A DNA stretch of 64,000 nucleotides from Desulfobacter vibrioformis DSM 8776 (GTDB lineage: Bacteria > Desulfobacterota > Desulfobacteria > Desulfobacterales > Desulfobacteraceae). The notes under the pieces are model-generated. The model did not search any database and was not told the origin of the DNA. It worked only from the letters and a program-made list of their open reading frames with translations. The stretch's first letter is position 1. Each line of letters opens with the position of its first letter. This document shows, in pieces, positions 44,446-53,101 of this stretch. Both the position numbers and the translations under genes were made by a program. The DNA lies in assembly GCF_000745975.1 (NCBI RefSeq), contig NZ_JQKJ01000011.1, positions 62,001 through 126,000 of the forward strand. The letters run 5' to 3'.

Positions 44446-46022
44446 TGAACCGCGAAACCATCATTATCCTTGGCATTCCGATAGACAACCTGGACATGGA
44501 CGCCACAGTGGATCGTATTTTCTCCATGATCGAATCTTTTAAATCAGACAGCGTGGCCCGCCAGGTGGCAACGGTTAACGTCGATTTTGTGGTCAACACC
44601 CTGACCTGGCGCCTGGACCGGATCCGGCACCCGGAATTGATCGACATTTTGCGGCGTGCCGATCTGGTAACGGCCGACGGCATGCCCATTGTCTGGATCA
44701 GCAGGCTATTGGGAAATCCCCTGGGCGAACGAGTCACCGGGGCGGATTTGGTGCCACGCCTGGCCGAACACGCCGCCAGCCAGGGCAAATCAATCTACTT
44801 TCTCGGAGGCAGAGAAGGGGTAGGCCAATCAGCGGCGGAGGCACTTACAAAGCGATATCCCCAATTGCAAATCGCCGGCATTGATTCGCCATTTGTCCAT
44901 GTGGAAAACGAATCCCTGGAATGGGCTGCCGAAGACGACCTGCCTGTCATTGCCCGCATTAATCAGGCAAAGCCGGACATCCTGTTGATTGCCTTCGGCA
45001 ATCCCAAGCAGGAAGTCTGGTTCCACCGCAATCGCAATCGGTTGCAAGTACCGGTATCCATCGGTGTCGGCGGTACGTTCGAATTTATCGTGGGGACGGT
45101 GCGGCGGGCTCCGCCATGGATCCAAAAAACCGGTTTTGAATGGCTGTTCCGTATCACCCAGGATCCAAAACGGCTTTGGAAAAGGTATTTTGTCGGATTT
45201 TTTAAATTTGGGCTCATGGTGCTGCCTGCCATTATGTATCACCGCTACCGGCGTATGGTGGCGGGGTCCGGTGAAGCCGGCGATCCGGATTCCCTTTCCG
45301 GTCATACCGAACCTGTTCAGGCCGAACCTGTTCAGGAAACCAGTTGTTGTTGCTTCAGGATCATCCGGATGCCCAGGCGTTTTGATGTCTCTTTTTTGCA
45401 CGGCAATGGTGGAGGAACGCTGGAGGCACAATCCGCCAATGCACAACTGGTGCTTGATTTCAATGATACGACGTTCATTGATTCTTCTGGGCTGGGACTT
45501 CTTGTGCGACTGTGGCGCCAGACATCCCAAAACACCCGGACAATTTTTTTTCTCAACATCGGCCCTGTCCTTGAAAGATTTTTCAAATTGAACCGAATGT
45601 GGGACCTTTTTAAAGATCATATTTTTTCTGATTTTGAAGAGATCACCGCATCCATGAAAGATGCCGGCACACGTTTACCCTTTTCCTATGCCGTTCAGAT
45701 CGAACCCGGCTTTAACATATTAAAATTATACGGCCGATTGGATGCGGCCCAGATGTCCGCCCTGGATCTGGAGGCAATGCTGAACGACATAAGCCAAAGC
45801 CATGCTATCCTTGATCTGGAAGAACTGGACTTTGTGGACAGTTCCGGGCTGGCTTTGTTCATCAAGCTTCAAAAGCCCCTGGCCCAGGCGGAAAAGCAAT
45901 TGATCCTTTGCAACCCCAAGGACCCTGTCAAACAGATGCTTCGCATCACCCGGCTGACAAAGCTGTTTGCGCTCACACCCGATCTGCCGTCTGCTGAAAA
46001 ACGATTGGAGCAGTCCCTATGA
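44445..46022 (+). CDS. WecG/TagA/CpsF glycosyltransferase fused to two STAS domains
   Basis: A 525-residue fusion. Residues 1-240 are a GT26 glycosyltransferase (TADGMPIVW, FLGGREGVG, GNPKQEVW, GVGGTFEFIVG), which adds the second sugar to a polyprenyl-linked acceptor. A basic, partly hydrophobic segment (245-271) may touch the membrane. A linker with a tandem 15-bp repeat (EPVQAEPVQE) leads to STAS 1 (about 305-395, Asp346-Ser-Ser-Gly349) and STAS 2 (about 412-525, Asp465-Ser-Ser-Gly468). Both keep the serine phosphorylated in RsbV proteins. Located two genes behind the RsbV-like gene. I infer that the RsbW-like kinase may phosphorylate or bind it and so gate polysaccharide synthesis. I know no described example of this architecture. 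Confidence 0.9.
   Translation: MNRETIIILGIPIDNLDMDATVDRIFSMIESFKSDSVARQVATVNVDFVVNTLTWRLDRIRHPELIDILRRADLVTADGMPIVWISRLLGNPLGERVTGADLVPRLAEHAASQGKSIYFLGGREGVGQSAAEALTKRYPQLQIAGIDSPFVHVENESLEWAAEDDLPVIARINQAKPDILLIAFGNPKQEVWFHRNRNRLQVPVSIGVGGTFEFIVGTVRRAPPWIQKTGFEWLFRITQDPKRLWKRYFVGFFKFGLMVLPAIMYHRYRRMVAGSGEAGDPDSLSGHTEPVQAEPVQETSCCCFRIIRMPRRFDVSFLHGNGGGTLEAQSANAQLVLDFNDTTFIDSSGLGLLVRLWRQTSQNTRTIFFLNIGPVLERFFKLNRMWDLFKDHIFSDFEEITASMKDAGTRLPFSYAVQIEPGFNILKLYGRLDAAQMSALDLEAMLNDISQSHAILDLEELDFVDSSGLALFIKLQKPLAQAEKQLILCNPKDPVKQMLRITRLTKLFALTPDLPSAEKRLEQSL
45309..45336 (+). repeat. Short tandem repeat in the interdomain linker
   Basis: GAACCTGTTCAGGCC at 45309-45323 is repeated as GAACCTGTTCAGG at 45324-45336. 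It encodes EPVQ-A-EPVQ-E in the linker between the glycosyltransferase and the first STAS domain and may vary in copy number. Confidence 0.6.
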
Positions 46023-47533
46023 AAGCATTGATTTTTCCGGCCGGATCGCCTGATCGCCTGGCCCCCATGACCCAGTGGATGCCCGAAGCCCTGCTGCCCA
46101 TTGCCAACAAACCAATGGTGGCGCACCTACTGGAACTGTTGGCGCGCAGTGATGTGCGTCAGGCTGTCATGGCGGTGCATCATATGCCCTATGAAACCGA
46201 ATCCTATTTTGGCCGGGGAGAACGGTGGGGCCTGGATATTTCGTATTGCCTGCTAAAGCAGGCGGGGAATCTGTCCAAGGTATTAAAGCGCGCATGGTCG
46301 CAGATTCAAGATGATGTAATGATTCTGCCCGCCAATACCATAACCGATCTTTCGCTTTCAGCGCTGGCTCAGATCCATGCGCAAAGCCAGACCGATTTAA
46401 CCTTGTCCATGGTTCGATCCAAAGCACAAAAAGATAAGGTGGTTGCCCTTACCGATGAAATGCCCGGCAGCGGTGCACTCTTGGGAACGGCGGTGCTTTC
46501 TGTTGATGGGGCAATGCTGGCCATGGCCGAACCATCTATCATGGATATGACCGGTCTTGCCCGTCAATTCCGTGAACATGGACGAAGCAGCGTAGTCTAT
46601 CATACCGACTTCACCATGAAAACAATTGAATCCCCAGGCGATTACCTGGCGGCAAACCAATTAGCCCTCAGGGGAGCGTTTAACGGATTGATTTTACCCG
46701 GCGAAGAGGTGAGAACCGGGATACGGGCCGGGATAGGGGCACGGATTCATCCGCAGTGCAAACTCGTTGGCCCGGCAAGCCTTGGGAACAGTTGCGGCCT
46801 CAGCCGGGATGCGGTCATCGGCCCGGACGCGGTCATCGGTGAAAAGGTGGTGGTCGACCGGGGCGCTGTGGTAGAGAACAGTGTAATTTTTCCCAATACC
46901 TATGTCGGCTCTCATACCGAGGTCCAAAACTCGGTCATCTGGAAAAAATCAATGTTCAACGTAAAACGGGGTGTCGAAGTGTATGTGGAAGATGACATCA
47001 TCCTGGGCGACATGGACAAACCGTTTCTGGCCAATCAATTGGATCGGGCCTTTAACCTGGCCACGGGGTTATTTTTCACGCTTTGTGCATTCCCGTTATG
47101 GGGCGTATGCTTTCTCTACCATCTGGTCTTTCCGGGCAAAGCGTTTTTTCAGACTGAAATTCGCTACGGCAAATATGAAGTCAGCAATCTTCAAGGCGCG
47201 GTGCAACCCAGGCCGTTTGTTCATTATACGTTTCAAAGCCGTCACTGGTGGATCCGTAAACTGCCCGGCTTGTTCAATGTGATCAAAGGGGAGATGAGCA
47301 TGGTGGGAAATGCGCCGTTGAGCAGTGAGCAATTAGACCTTTTGGACGAGGAGTGGCAAACCCTGCGGGCAAAAGCGCCGGTAGGGTTGTTTCATTTATG
47401 GGAAGCTGAAGGCCAGCCAAACCCGTCCTGGGACGAACAACTGGTTTCCGAAGCCTATTATGCCGGAAGTCGCACGATGTGGGGCGATGTCGGAATTCTG
47501 TTGAAATGCCTGATGCCTAAAAAACGAGCCTGA
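46019..47533 (+). CDS. Degenerate nucleotidyltransferase - beta-helix - sugar-transferase-like fusion
   Basis: A 504-residue fusion that starts inside the previous gene (ATGA overlap). Residues 1-225 resemble sugar-1-phosphate nucleotidyltransferases, but the Gly-rich loop reads FPAGSPDRLAPMT in place of GG-x-GTR, and the PK motif is Pro-Glu (MPEALLPIANKPM). Residues 230-330 are left-handed beta-helix hexapeptides (AVIGPDAVIGEKVVV). Residues 340-504 resemble a phosphoglycosyl transferase with one hydrophobic stretch, but the catalytic Asp-Glu is replaced by Arg413-Lys414 (IRKLPGLFNVIKGEMSMVG). Both active sites thus look lost, so a scaffold or regulatory role on the membrane beside the intact transferase is plausible (inference). 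A true enzyme with altered chemistry cannot be excluded. Confidence 0.82.
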   Translation: MKALIFPAGSPDRLAPMTQWMPEALLPIANKPMVAHLLELLARSDVRQAVMAVHHMPYETESYFGRGERWGLDISYCLLKQAGNLSKVLKRAWSQIQDDVMILPANTITDLSLSALAQIHAQSQTDLTLSMVRSKAQKDKVVALTDEMPGSGALLGTAVLSVDGAMLAMAEPSIMDMTGLARQFREHGRSSVVYHTDFTMKTIESPGDYLAANQLALRGAFNGLILPGEEVRTGIRAGIGARIHPQCKLVGPASLGNSCGLSRDAVIGPDAVIGEKVVVDRGAVVENSVIFPNTYVGSHTEVQNSVIWKKSMFNVKRGVEVYVEDDIILGDMDKPFLANQLDRAFNLATGLFFTLCAFPLWGVCFLYHLVFPGKAFFQTEIRYGKYEVSNLQGAVQPRPFVHYTFQSRHWWIRKLPGLFNVIKGEMSMVGNAPLSSEQLDLLDEEWQTLRAKAPVGLFHLWEAEGQPNPSWDEQLVSEAYYAGSRTMWGDVGILLKCLMPKKRA

Positions 47534-47536
47534 ACC

Positions 47537-49369
47537 ATGGAAAATCAAAGGATAAAGGTGTCTGATCAACGTCCCGTATCCCCGTCAGGCGACAGCATCA
47601 CAACGGGGATGGCGGTGGGGATGCTGACTACATTCGTACACCTGGTCAGCAGGCTGCTGCTTGTGCCTTTGATCCTTCATTTTGTCCCCATGGCCCATTA
47701 CGGCCTTTGGACCATCTGTTTTGTCATTCTTTCCTATGCCGGTATGAGTGCTTTTGGGATTCAAAATGCGTATATCAAATATGTGGCAAAATATTGGTCC
47801 CTTGGGGACCGAAACGCCATTAACATCCTCATTTCCACCGGCCTTACCGTCATGGGGATTGCCTCTTTGTTGATTTATTTTACCATCAGCTTAGGCGTTC
47901 CGCTTATCTTGGGACTCTTTCATGTGGAAAAACAGATGCATGCCCTGGCAGGTTTCATGATCCGGGGCACTGCCGCCGCCTTTCTATTGGAAATTTGGCT
48001 GGGCGCCTTTAAGGCCTCTTTGGAAGGCCTGCAGAAGATCACCTTAACCCGCCTGAACTGGCTTTTTGCCACGTTATCAGAGATCGTTCTTATTTTTATT
48101 TTTTTCATGATGGGATACGGGATACATGGCGTGGTCTTCGCCTATATCATCAAAACCATCTTTGAGATGGGCCTTCATCTCATCTTTGCGTTTCGCCATA
48201 TTCCTTCTTTGTCTCTTAGACCGATGCTGAACAGACAAGCCTTTAATGCCCTCTTTGTGTACGGTGGGAAGGTCCAGGGCCTTGGCATTTTAGGACTGTT
48301 CCTCGGCACCTTTGACCGCCTGGTGATTACCGCTATGATCGGGCTGGAAGCGACAGCATTGATTGAGATCGGCCGAAAACTGCCCTTCACGGCCCGGCGC
48401 ATCAGCGGTGCGGCCTTTGCCCCATATCTGCCGGCAGCCTCTTCCCAGGACCATTATTTTGAAAAGGGAAAGTGGCCCACCACGATGGAAAAGATGCGAA
48501 AATACAGTGCCCTGTTTACCATCGGCCTGATCATCGCGGCATGGGGGATGGTGCCCTGGGGGGGCAGCGTTTTACAGGACGCGTTTCAACAAGGAAAGTT
48601 TTTTTCAACCCCCTGGGGATGGTTGCTGGCCGGTGCTGTGCTGTTTTCCGTCTATCCGGGGATTTCCCTTGTCAAGTGGGCTTACCGCTTTGTCCGGCAT
48701 GGGGAGACGCTGTGTTCAGATACCATTCGTGATCTCTATCTTTCCGGGTCTGGTCAGATCAACCTCATCAACGGGATTATTTACGGCTACTTGATTGCAG
48801 CAGCCCCCCAACTGCTTTTTGCCTGGGTGGGTCCGGAGGGGACAAAAGCTTACACCATTACCATTATTATTGCAGCGGCAACCGTGATTCATTTAACGAC
48901 CGGCATTGGCACAGCCATCTTAAAAGGGGTTGACCGTACCGGCAGGGAGCTGGAATACACCTTGATCCAACTGGCTCTGGCCCTGGTGTGGATTCCGGGA
49001 TTTGCCGCTTACGGCGGGCTCATGGGAGCCGTATGGGGTACTGCTTTAAGCCTGATCATCCCTTCTGTTTTTTTCGTTTGGCGGGGAAACGTTTTTTTTC
49101 AAGTCTCCTTTTCCTTGTATGTCAAAAAAAACATACGTCCCTGCCTGGCGCCTGTTTCAGCGGCCGTATTGATTGCCGCACTGCTTGGGTTGATGCCGCC
49201 CCTTTCCAGGTGGTTCACCCTCCTTGAAGTGATGATTGCAGGGCTTTTTTACCTTTTGATGACGGCTGTCTTTTTAAAATTATGGATCTTCACCGATGAT
49301 GAGTGGCAAAAAATCATCTCGCCATTGGGGAAGATCAAAGCAAAATTTTTACCGAGGGTTATGCCATGA
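47537..49369 (+). CDS. Polysaccharide flippase, MOP superfamily (Wzx-like)
   Basis: A 610-residue membrane protein with about fourteen hydrophobic segments that should move the lipid-linked repeat unit across the inner membrane. The N-terminal half (HLVSRLLLVPLILHFVPMAHYGLWT) has the polysaccharide-synthesis pattern of Wzx/RfbX. It is longer than most Wzx proteins (about 420-500), with an inserted amphipathic stretch around residues 300-425 and a C-terminal cytoplasmic extension. It starts 3 bases after the previous stop and ends in an ATGA overlap with a tiny frame. Confidence 0.85.
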   Translation: MENQRIKVSDQRPVSPSGDSITTGMAVGMLTTFVHLVSRLLLVPLILHFVPMAHYGLWTICFVILSYAGMSAFGIQNAYIKYVAKYWSLGDRNAINILISTGLTVMGIASLLIYFTISLGVPLILGLFHVEKQMHALAGFMIRGTAAAFLLEIWLGAFKASLEGLQKITLTRLNWLFATLSEIVLIFIFFMMGYGIHGVVFAYIIKTIFEMGLHLIFAFRHIPSLSLRPMLNRQAFNALFVYGGKVQGLGILGLFLGTFDRLVITAMIGLEATALIEIGRKLPFTARRISGAAFAPYLPAASSQDHYFEKGKWPTTMEKMRKYSALFTIGLIIAAWGMVPWGGSVLQDAFQQGKFFSTPWGWLLAGAVLFSVYPGISLVKWAYRFVRHGETLCSDTIRDLYLSGSGQINLINGIIYGYLIAAAPQLLFAWVGPEGTKAYTITIIIAAATVIHLTTGIGTAILKGVDRTGRELEYTLIQLALALVWIPGFAAYGGLMGAVWGTALSLIIPSVFFVWRGNVFFQVSFSLYVKKNIRPCLAPVSAAVLIAALLGLMPPLSRWFTLLEVMIAGLFYLLMTAVFLKLWIFTDDEWQKIISPLGKIKAKFLPRVMP

Positions 49370-49443
49370 ACCAACTCAGCGACAATCATCAGGAGCCTTT
49401 CGCCATCCATACATGTCCAGGCTGCCAGTCTAAAATTTCTTAA
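49366..49443 (+). CDS. Tiny ORF with a CPGC motif (possible truncated gene)
   Basis: A 25-residue frame whose ATG overlaps the flippase stop (ATGA), the same coupling used between other genes of the operon. It ends in HTCPGCQSKIS and stops just before the next glycosyltransferase ribosome site. The Cys-x-x-Cys is half of a zinc ribbon. It may be a real micropeptide or the 5' stump of a deleted gene such as a methyltransferase beginning with a zinc ribbon. No homologue can be named. Confidence 0.35.
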   Translation: MNQLSDNHQEPFAIHTCPGCQSKIS

Positions 49444-49459
49444 TAGTAAGGGGAACACA

Positions 49460-50626
49460 ATGGACATTGATTGCGTCATCATTGGTGTAAATTCCGAAAA
49501 AACCCTCGGCGATTGTATTCAAAGCATCATTAACAGTGAATATACCCAGGGCCGGCTGCATATTTACTATGTGGACGGCGGCTCCACGGACAACAGCGTT
49601 GCCGTTGCATCCGCCTTTGGTCAAGTGATTGTGATTCAGTTAAATCCTGAATATCCAACCCCGGGGTTAGGAAGAAATGCAGGCTGGAAAAAAGGCGTAT
49701 CCCCCCTTGTCCATTTTTTTGACTCCGACATTGTCGTTGATCCCGGCTGGATAGAAAAAGCTGCCAACGCAATGAAAGGCAACATCGGTGCGGTAAGAGG
49801 CAATCTTAACGAGCGATACCCCCAAGCCTCCATTTTCAACTGGATCGGCGAATTGGAATGGAATGCACCGCCGGGCAAATGTGACAGCTTTGGCGGCATC
49901 GTCATGCTCCGCCGCGCTATTTTAGAAAAGACCGGTGGGTATGACGAAGTGCTTGTTGCAGGAGAAGATCCCGAGTTGAGCCAGAGAGTTAAATTCCTGG
50001 GCTGGGATATCCTCCACCTTGATGAGCCCATGTGCAGCCACGACCTTGCCATGATGAAGGTAAGACAATATTGGAAACGCGCATATCGAACAGGTTATGG
50101 GTATGCAGCAGTCGTATTAAGACTGCTTGTGATGAGGCTGAAACGGTTTGCGGCAAAAGGCATTGGAAAAAAGTTAATACAGCGGGCACAAAAAATTTCA
50201 GGCAGGCCGCTGATGCAGACCGGATTAAACGACACGGATGGCACGGCTGAAATATCCTTTAACAATTTCTGGCTCTATGAGTGCATACGCATTAAAATTC
50301 GCGGGGGAGGATTTGTTTTTTTTACCCTGCTCTCTATCCTGCTTCTGCCATGGGCTGTTCAGTCAAAAGGTATGGCCGGGTTAATGATCCTCATGGAGAC
50401 CTTGGCGCTCTTACTTTTGTTTTATCCGCTTTTTTTCAGAATCTCATGGTTCATGGCAGATAAAAAATTAGATCGCGCCAAGGCTGAAATTTATGCAACC
50501 CATTGCTCTCTTGTTGTCATTCCTGAATATTTCGGAATGCTGCGTTTTTTTGCAGGCCTTATATTTAACAAACCGTTAAAAAATAAACGGGCCAGGTTGG
50601 GAACGGGCGTATCTAAAAAAATATGA
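49460..50626 (+). CDS. GT2-family glycosyltransferase with C-terminal membrane segments
   Basis: A 388-residue GT-A transferase. The nucleotide-sugar pocket begins with VIIGVNSEKTLGDCIQSI, followed by VDGGSTDNS and the DSD metal motif in HFFDSDIVVDPGW; GEDPELSQRVKFLG matches the acceptor-side ED motif. Two hydrophobic helices (about 285-350) anchor it to the inner membrane. The predicted role is adding a sugar to the lipid-linked repeat unit. An AGTAAGGGG ribosome site lies upstream. Confidence 0.88.
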   Translation: MDIDCVIIGVNSEKTLGDCIQSIINSEYTQGRLHIYYVDGGSTDNSVAVASAFGQVIVIQLNPEYPTPGLGRNAGWKKGVSPLVHFFDSDIVVDPGWIEKAANAMKGNIGAVRGNLNERYPQASIFNWIGELEWNAPPGKCDSFGGIVMLRRAILEKTGGYDEVLVAGEDPELSQRVKFLGWDILHLDEPMCSHDLAMMKVRQYWKRAYRTGYGYAAVVLRLLVMRLKRFAAKGIGKKLIQRAQKISGRPLMQTGLNDTDGTAEISFNNFWLYECIRIKIRGGGFVFFTLLSILLLPWAVQSKGMAGLMILMETLALLLLFYPLFFRISWFMADKKLDRAKAEIYATHCSLVVIPEYFGMLRFFAGLIFNKPLKNKRARLGTGVSKKI

Positions 50627-50660
50627 TTACGGCGATATTACATCCACAGGGAAAACCATC

Positions 50661-51908
50661 ATGGCAGATTCAAAAACGTTAGCGCATACATCACAGGCAA
50701 ACGGATTAAAACTTGGCTATCTTTCCAGCGAATACCCCGGTATTTCCCACACATTCATATTCAGGGAGATAAAGACGCTGAGAGAACAGGGAATTTCTGT
50801 GTTTACCGCGTCTATCCGGAAACCTGCCCACATAGATAAAATGACATCCGAAGAGAAAAAAGATTCCCAAAACACGATTTACATAAAAAGTTCGTCCATT
50901 CCACACATAATAGCCAGCCACAGGTCTTTGATAAAAAAGAGTTTCAAAAGCTATCTGGCCATGCTGGCCAAGTCGGCTTCATTTACCGTTAAAGCGCCCC
51001 ACTCCGTTCTCAAAGGGATCGGATATTTTATTGAAGCGGGAATTTTGTTGTCCTGGATGCATAAAACCGGTTTAAATCATGTACATGTCCATTTTGCCAA
51101 TCCGGCGGCAACGGTGGCAATGGTTGCCTCCTGTTTCGGCACGATATCCTTTAGTGTGAGTGTGCATGGACCGGATATATTCTACAATGTCGATACGGCA
51201 CTGCTTGTCCAAAAGGTAAAACGCGCTAAACGGATCAGATGCATAAGTCTTTACTGCAGAAGCCAGTTGATGCGAATCATACCCTACAGCATGTGGGAAA
51301 AGCTTGATATTGTAAGGTGCGGCATTGATCCGGACACATTTTCACCCAGGCCCGAACCTGACAACGAAATTCCTGAAATTTTATGTGTCGGGCGCCTTGT
51401 GCCGGCCAAAGGCCAGCACATTCTTTTATCGGCCTGCGGTCTGTTAAAAAAACGCGGCATTCAATTTTCCCTTGTTTTTGTGGGCGATGGAGAAGATCGC
51501 CCATCGCTGGAACATCTGGCTCAACAGCTGGGTATTAACAATCAGGTTACGTTCACAGGCGCCATAGGGCAAGACCAGGTGGTTCAATATTATAACAGGG
51601 CTGATATCTTCGCCCTGGTCAGTTTTGCAGAAGGGGTGCCTGTGGTGCTTATGGAGTCCATGGCCAAGCAGGTTCCCTGTGTCTCAACAAATATTACAGG
51701 CATACCTGAACTCATTGAAAATTCAAAAACCGGGATGTTGTTACAACCCTCGGATGTTAAAGGGCTTGCCCATGCACTTGAAATCCTTATCGCGGACAAA
51801 GAATTGAGGATAGAGCTTGGCAAACAAGGCCGTACCAAGGTTATTGAGTATTACAACCTCTCCGCCAACTGCCGGATGATGGCCGGTTTTTTCAAAAACT
51901 TTTTATAG
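50661..51908 (+). CDS. GT4-family glycosyltransferase
   Basis: A 415-residue GT-B transferase with a retaining mechanism by family. The N-domain has EYPGISHTFIFREIKTL, a form common in polysaccharide colanic-type GT4 enzymes. The C-domain has LCVGRLVPAKGQ and FAEGVPVVLMESMAKQVPCV, the Glu-x7-Glu donor motif. It lies between the GT2 gene and the acyltransferase with short gaps. Confidence 0.9.
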   Translation: MADSKTLAHTSQANGLKLGYLSSEYPGISHTFIFREIKTLREQGISVFTASIRKPAHIDKMTSEEKKDSQNTIYIKSSSIPHIIASHRSLIKKSFKSYLAMLAKSASFTVKAPHSVLKGIGYFIEAGILLSWMHKTGLNHVHVHFANPAATVAMVASCFGTISFSVSVHGPDIFYNVDTALLVQKVKRAKRIRCISLYCRSQLMRIIPYSMWEKLDIVRCGIDPDTFSPRPEPDNEIPEILCVGRLVPAKGQHILLSACGLLKKRGIQFSLVFVGDGEDRPSLEHLAQQLGINNQVTFTGAIGQDQVVQYYNRADIFALVSFAEGVPVVLMESMAKQVPCVSTNITGIPELIENSKTGMLLQPSDVKGLAHALEILIADKELRIELGKQGRTKVIEYYNLSANCRMMAGFFKNFL

Positions 51909-51915
51909 GGTTTAC

Positions 51916-53037
51916 ATGCGTATTCAATGGCTTGACAATTTAAGGGCAATCGGCATATTTTTCGTGGTTCTTGGCCATACACCGGGTCTGCCCGAACCGT
52001 TTGAAAAAATAATATTTTCCTTTCATATGCCCCTGTTTTTCTGGTTATCAGGACTTATGTGCAAGGATAAAATCAAGCAGATATCTTTCCGGGCGTTCAT
52101 AAAAAATAAAGCGTATAAGCTTTTGGTACCGTACCTTTTTTTTTCAATCATCAGCTATGTGTCATGGTTTGTCCTGTTTCGCCATTTCGGGTCCCAGGCC
52201 AAACTGAATCTGTCCCCGATAACGCCCTTGATCGGCATTATTTACGGCAACGGCATTCATCATCTTTTGGCCCACAACACGGTGTTGTGGTTCTTTTTAT
52301 GCCTGTTTGCCACGGAAATATTTTTCTTTTTTATCATCAGACTTGAATCAAAAACACGTATTTTAGCAGCCCTGATCCTGCTGTCTGCAATCGGATACAT
52401 AGATGTCTGGTTAAATCCGCCCTTGCCGGACCGATTCAGATTGCCGTGGAACATTGATATTGCCCTGACAGCAGTCGTGTTTTACGGTGCGGGGTATCTT
52501 TTATCGCCGTACCTGCTCAAAAACAGGTTGAATTTTATTGTTAATTTGGGTTTTGGTATCTGTTATCTCTTTTTTTCGCTCATCAACAGCAAAGTTGCAT
52601 TGGTGGCAGGCGTTTACGGCAATTTCTTTTATTTTTACAGTGCCGCATTTTCAGGAATTTTATTCTGGAAAGCGGTTGCTGAATACCTCAGCACCCTGTT
52701 TAATATGAAATTGGACATCAACACCGGCCAAACGTTCCGAGTGCGCTTGGGGAAAGCCTTTGCAAAAAAACTGGCCCGCCCATGCCGCTTCATTGAAACG
52801 CTGATGTTAAAAACAGGAGAGAATACCCTTACGATTTTTGTTTTTCATTTGCTTGTGTTTCCGCTGCTGACAGCTGTCCAGGTCTATATTTTCAAAATCC
52901 CGGCATCGGTAAAGCACGATTCAATTGTATTCTCTTTTATTTATACGGTGGTCAGCATCATCATGCTGCTGCCGGTTTCATCTTTACTTCAACGATATCT
53001 GCCCTGGTCAGTCGGCAGATTCAAGACGGCACGCTGA
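51916..53037 (+). CDS. Acyltransferase 3 family membrane O-acyltransferase
   Basis: A 373-residue protein with about ten hydrophobic helices. The family signature WLDNLRAIGIFFVVLGHTPG at the N-terminus contains the essential Arg and His. It resembles fucose/sugar O-acetyltransferases of capsule and exopolysaccharide loci. It probably acetylates a sugar of the repeat unit. It starts 7 bases after the GT4 stop. Confidence 0.88.
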   Translation: MRIQWLDNLRAIGIFFVVLGHTPGLPEPFEKIIFSFHMPLFFWLSGLMCKDKIKQISFRAFIKNKAYKLLVPYLFFSIISYVSWFVLFRHFGSQAKLNLSPITPLIGIIYGNGIHHLLAHNTVLWFFLCLFATEIFFFFIIRLESKTRILAALILLSAIGYIDVWLNPPLPDRFRLPWNIDIALTAVVFYGAGYLLSPYLLKNRLNFIVNLGFGICYLFFSLINSKVALVAGVYGNFFYFYSAAFSGILFWKAVAEYLSTLFNMKLDINTGQTFRVRLGKAFAKKLARPCRFIETLMLKTGENTLTIFVFHLLVFPLLTAVQVYIFKIPASVKHDSIVFSFIYTVVSIIMLLPVSSLLQRYLPWSVGRFKTAR

Positions 53038-53101
53038 TTAAGGCTGTCTGTTAAATTATATGGTTTTATGGCCCTGAATCAGCCTTGGGAGAAATCAAAA
53101 T

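Noticed and set aside
45309-45336. Tandem repeat considered as a CRISPR or phase-variation array
   Set aside because: Only two short units are present and both are in frame within a linker; nothing suggests an array.
44829-45620. Minus-strand frame of 263 codons
   Set aside because: Antisense to the glycosyltransferase-STAS fusion, whose reading frame is supported by motifs across its length.
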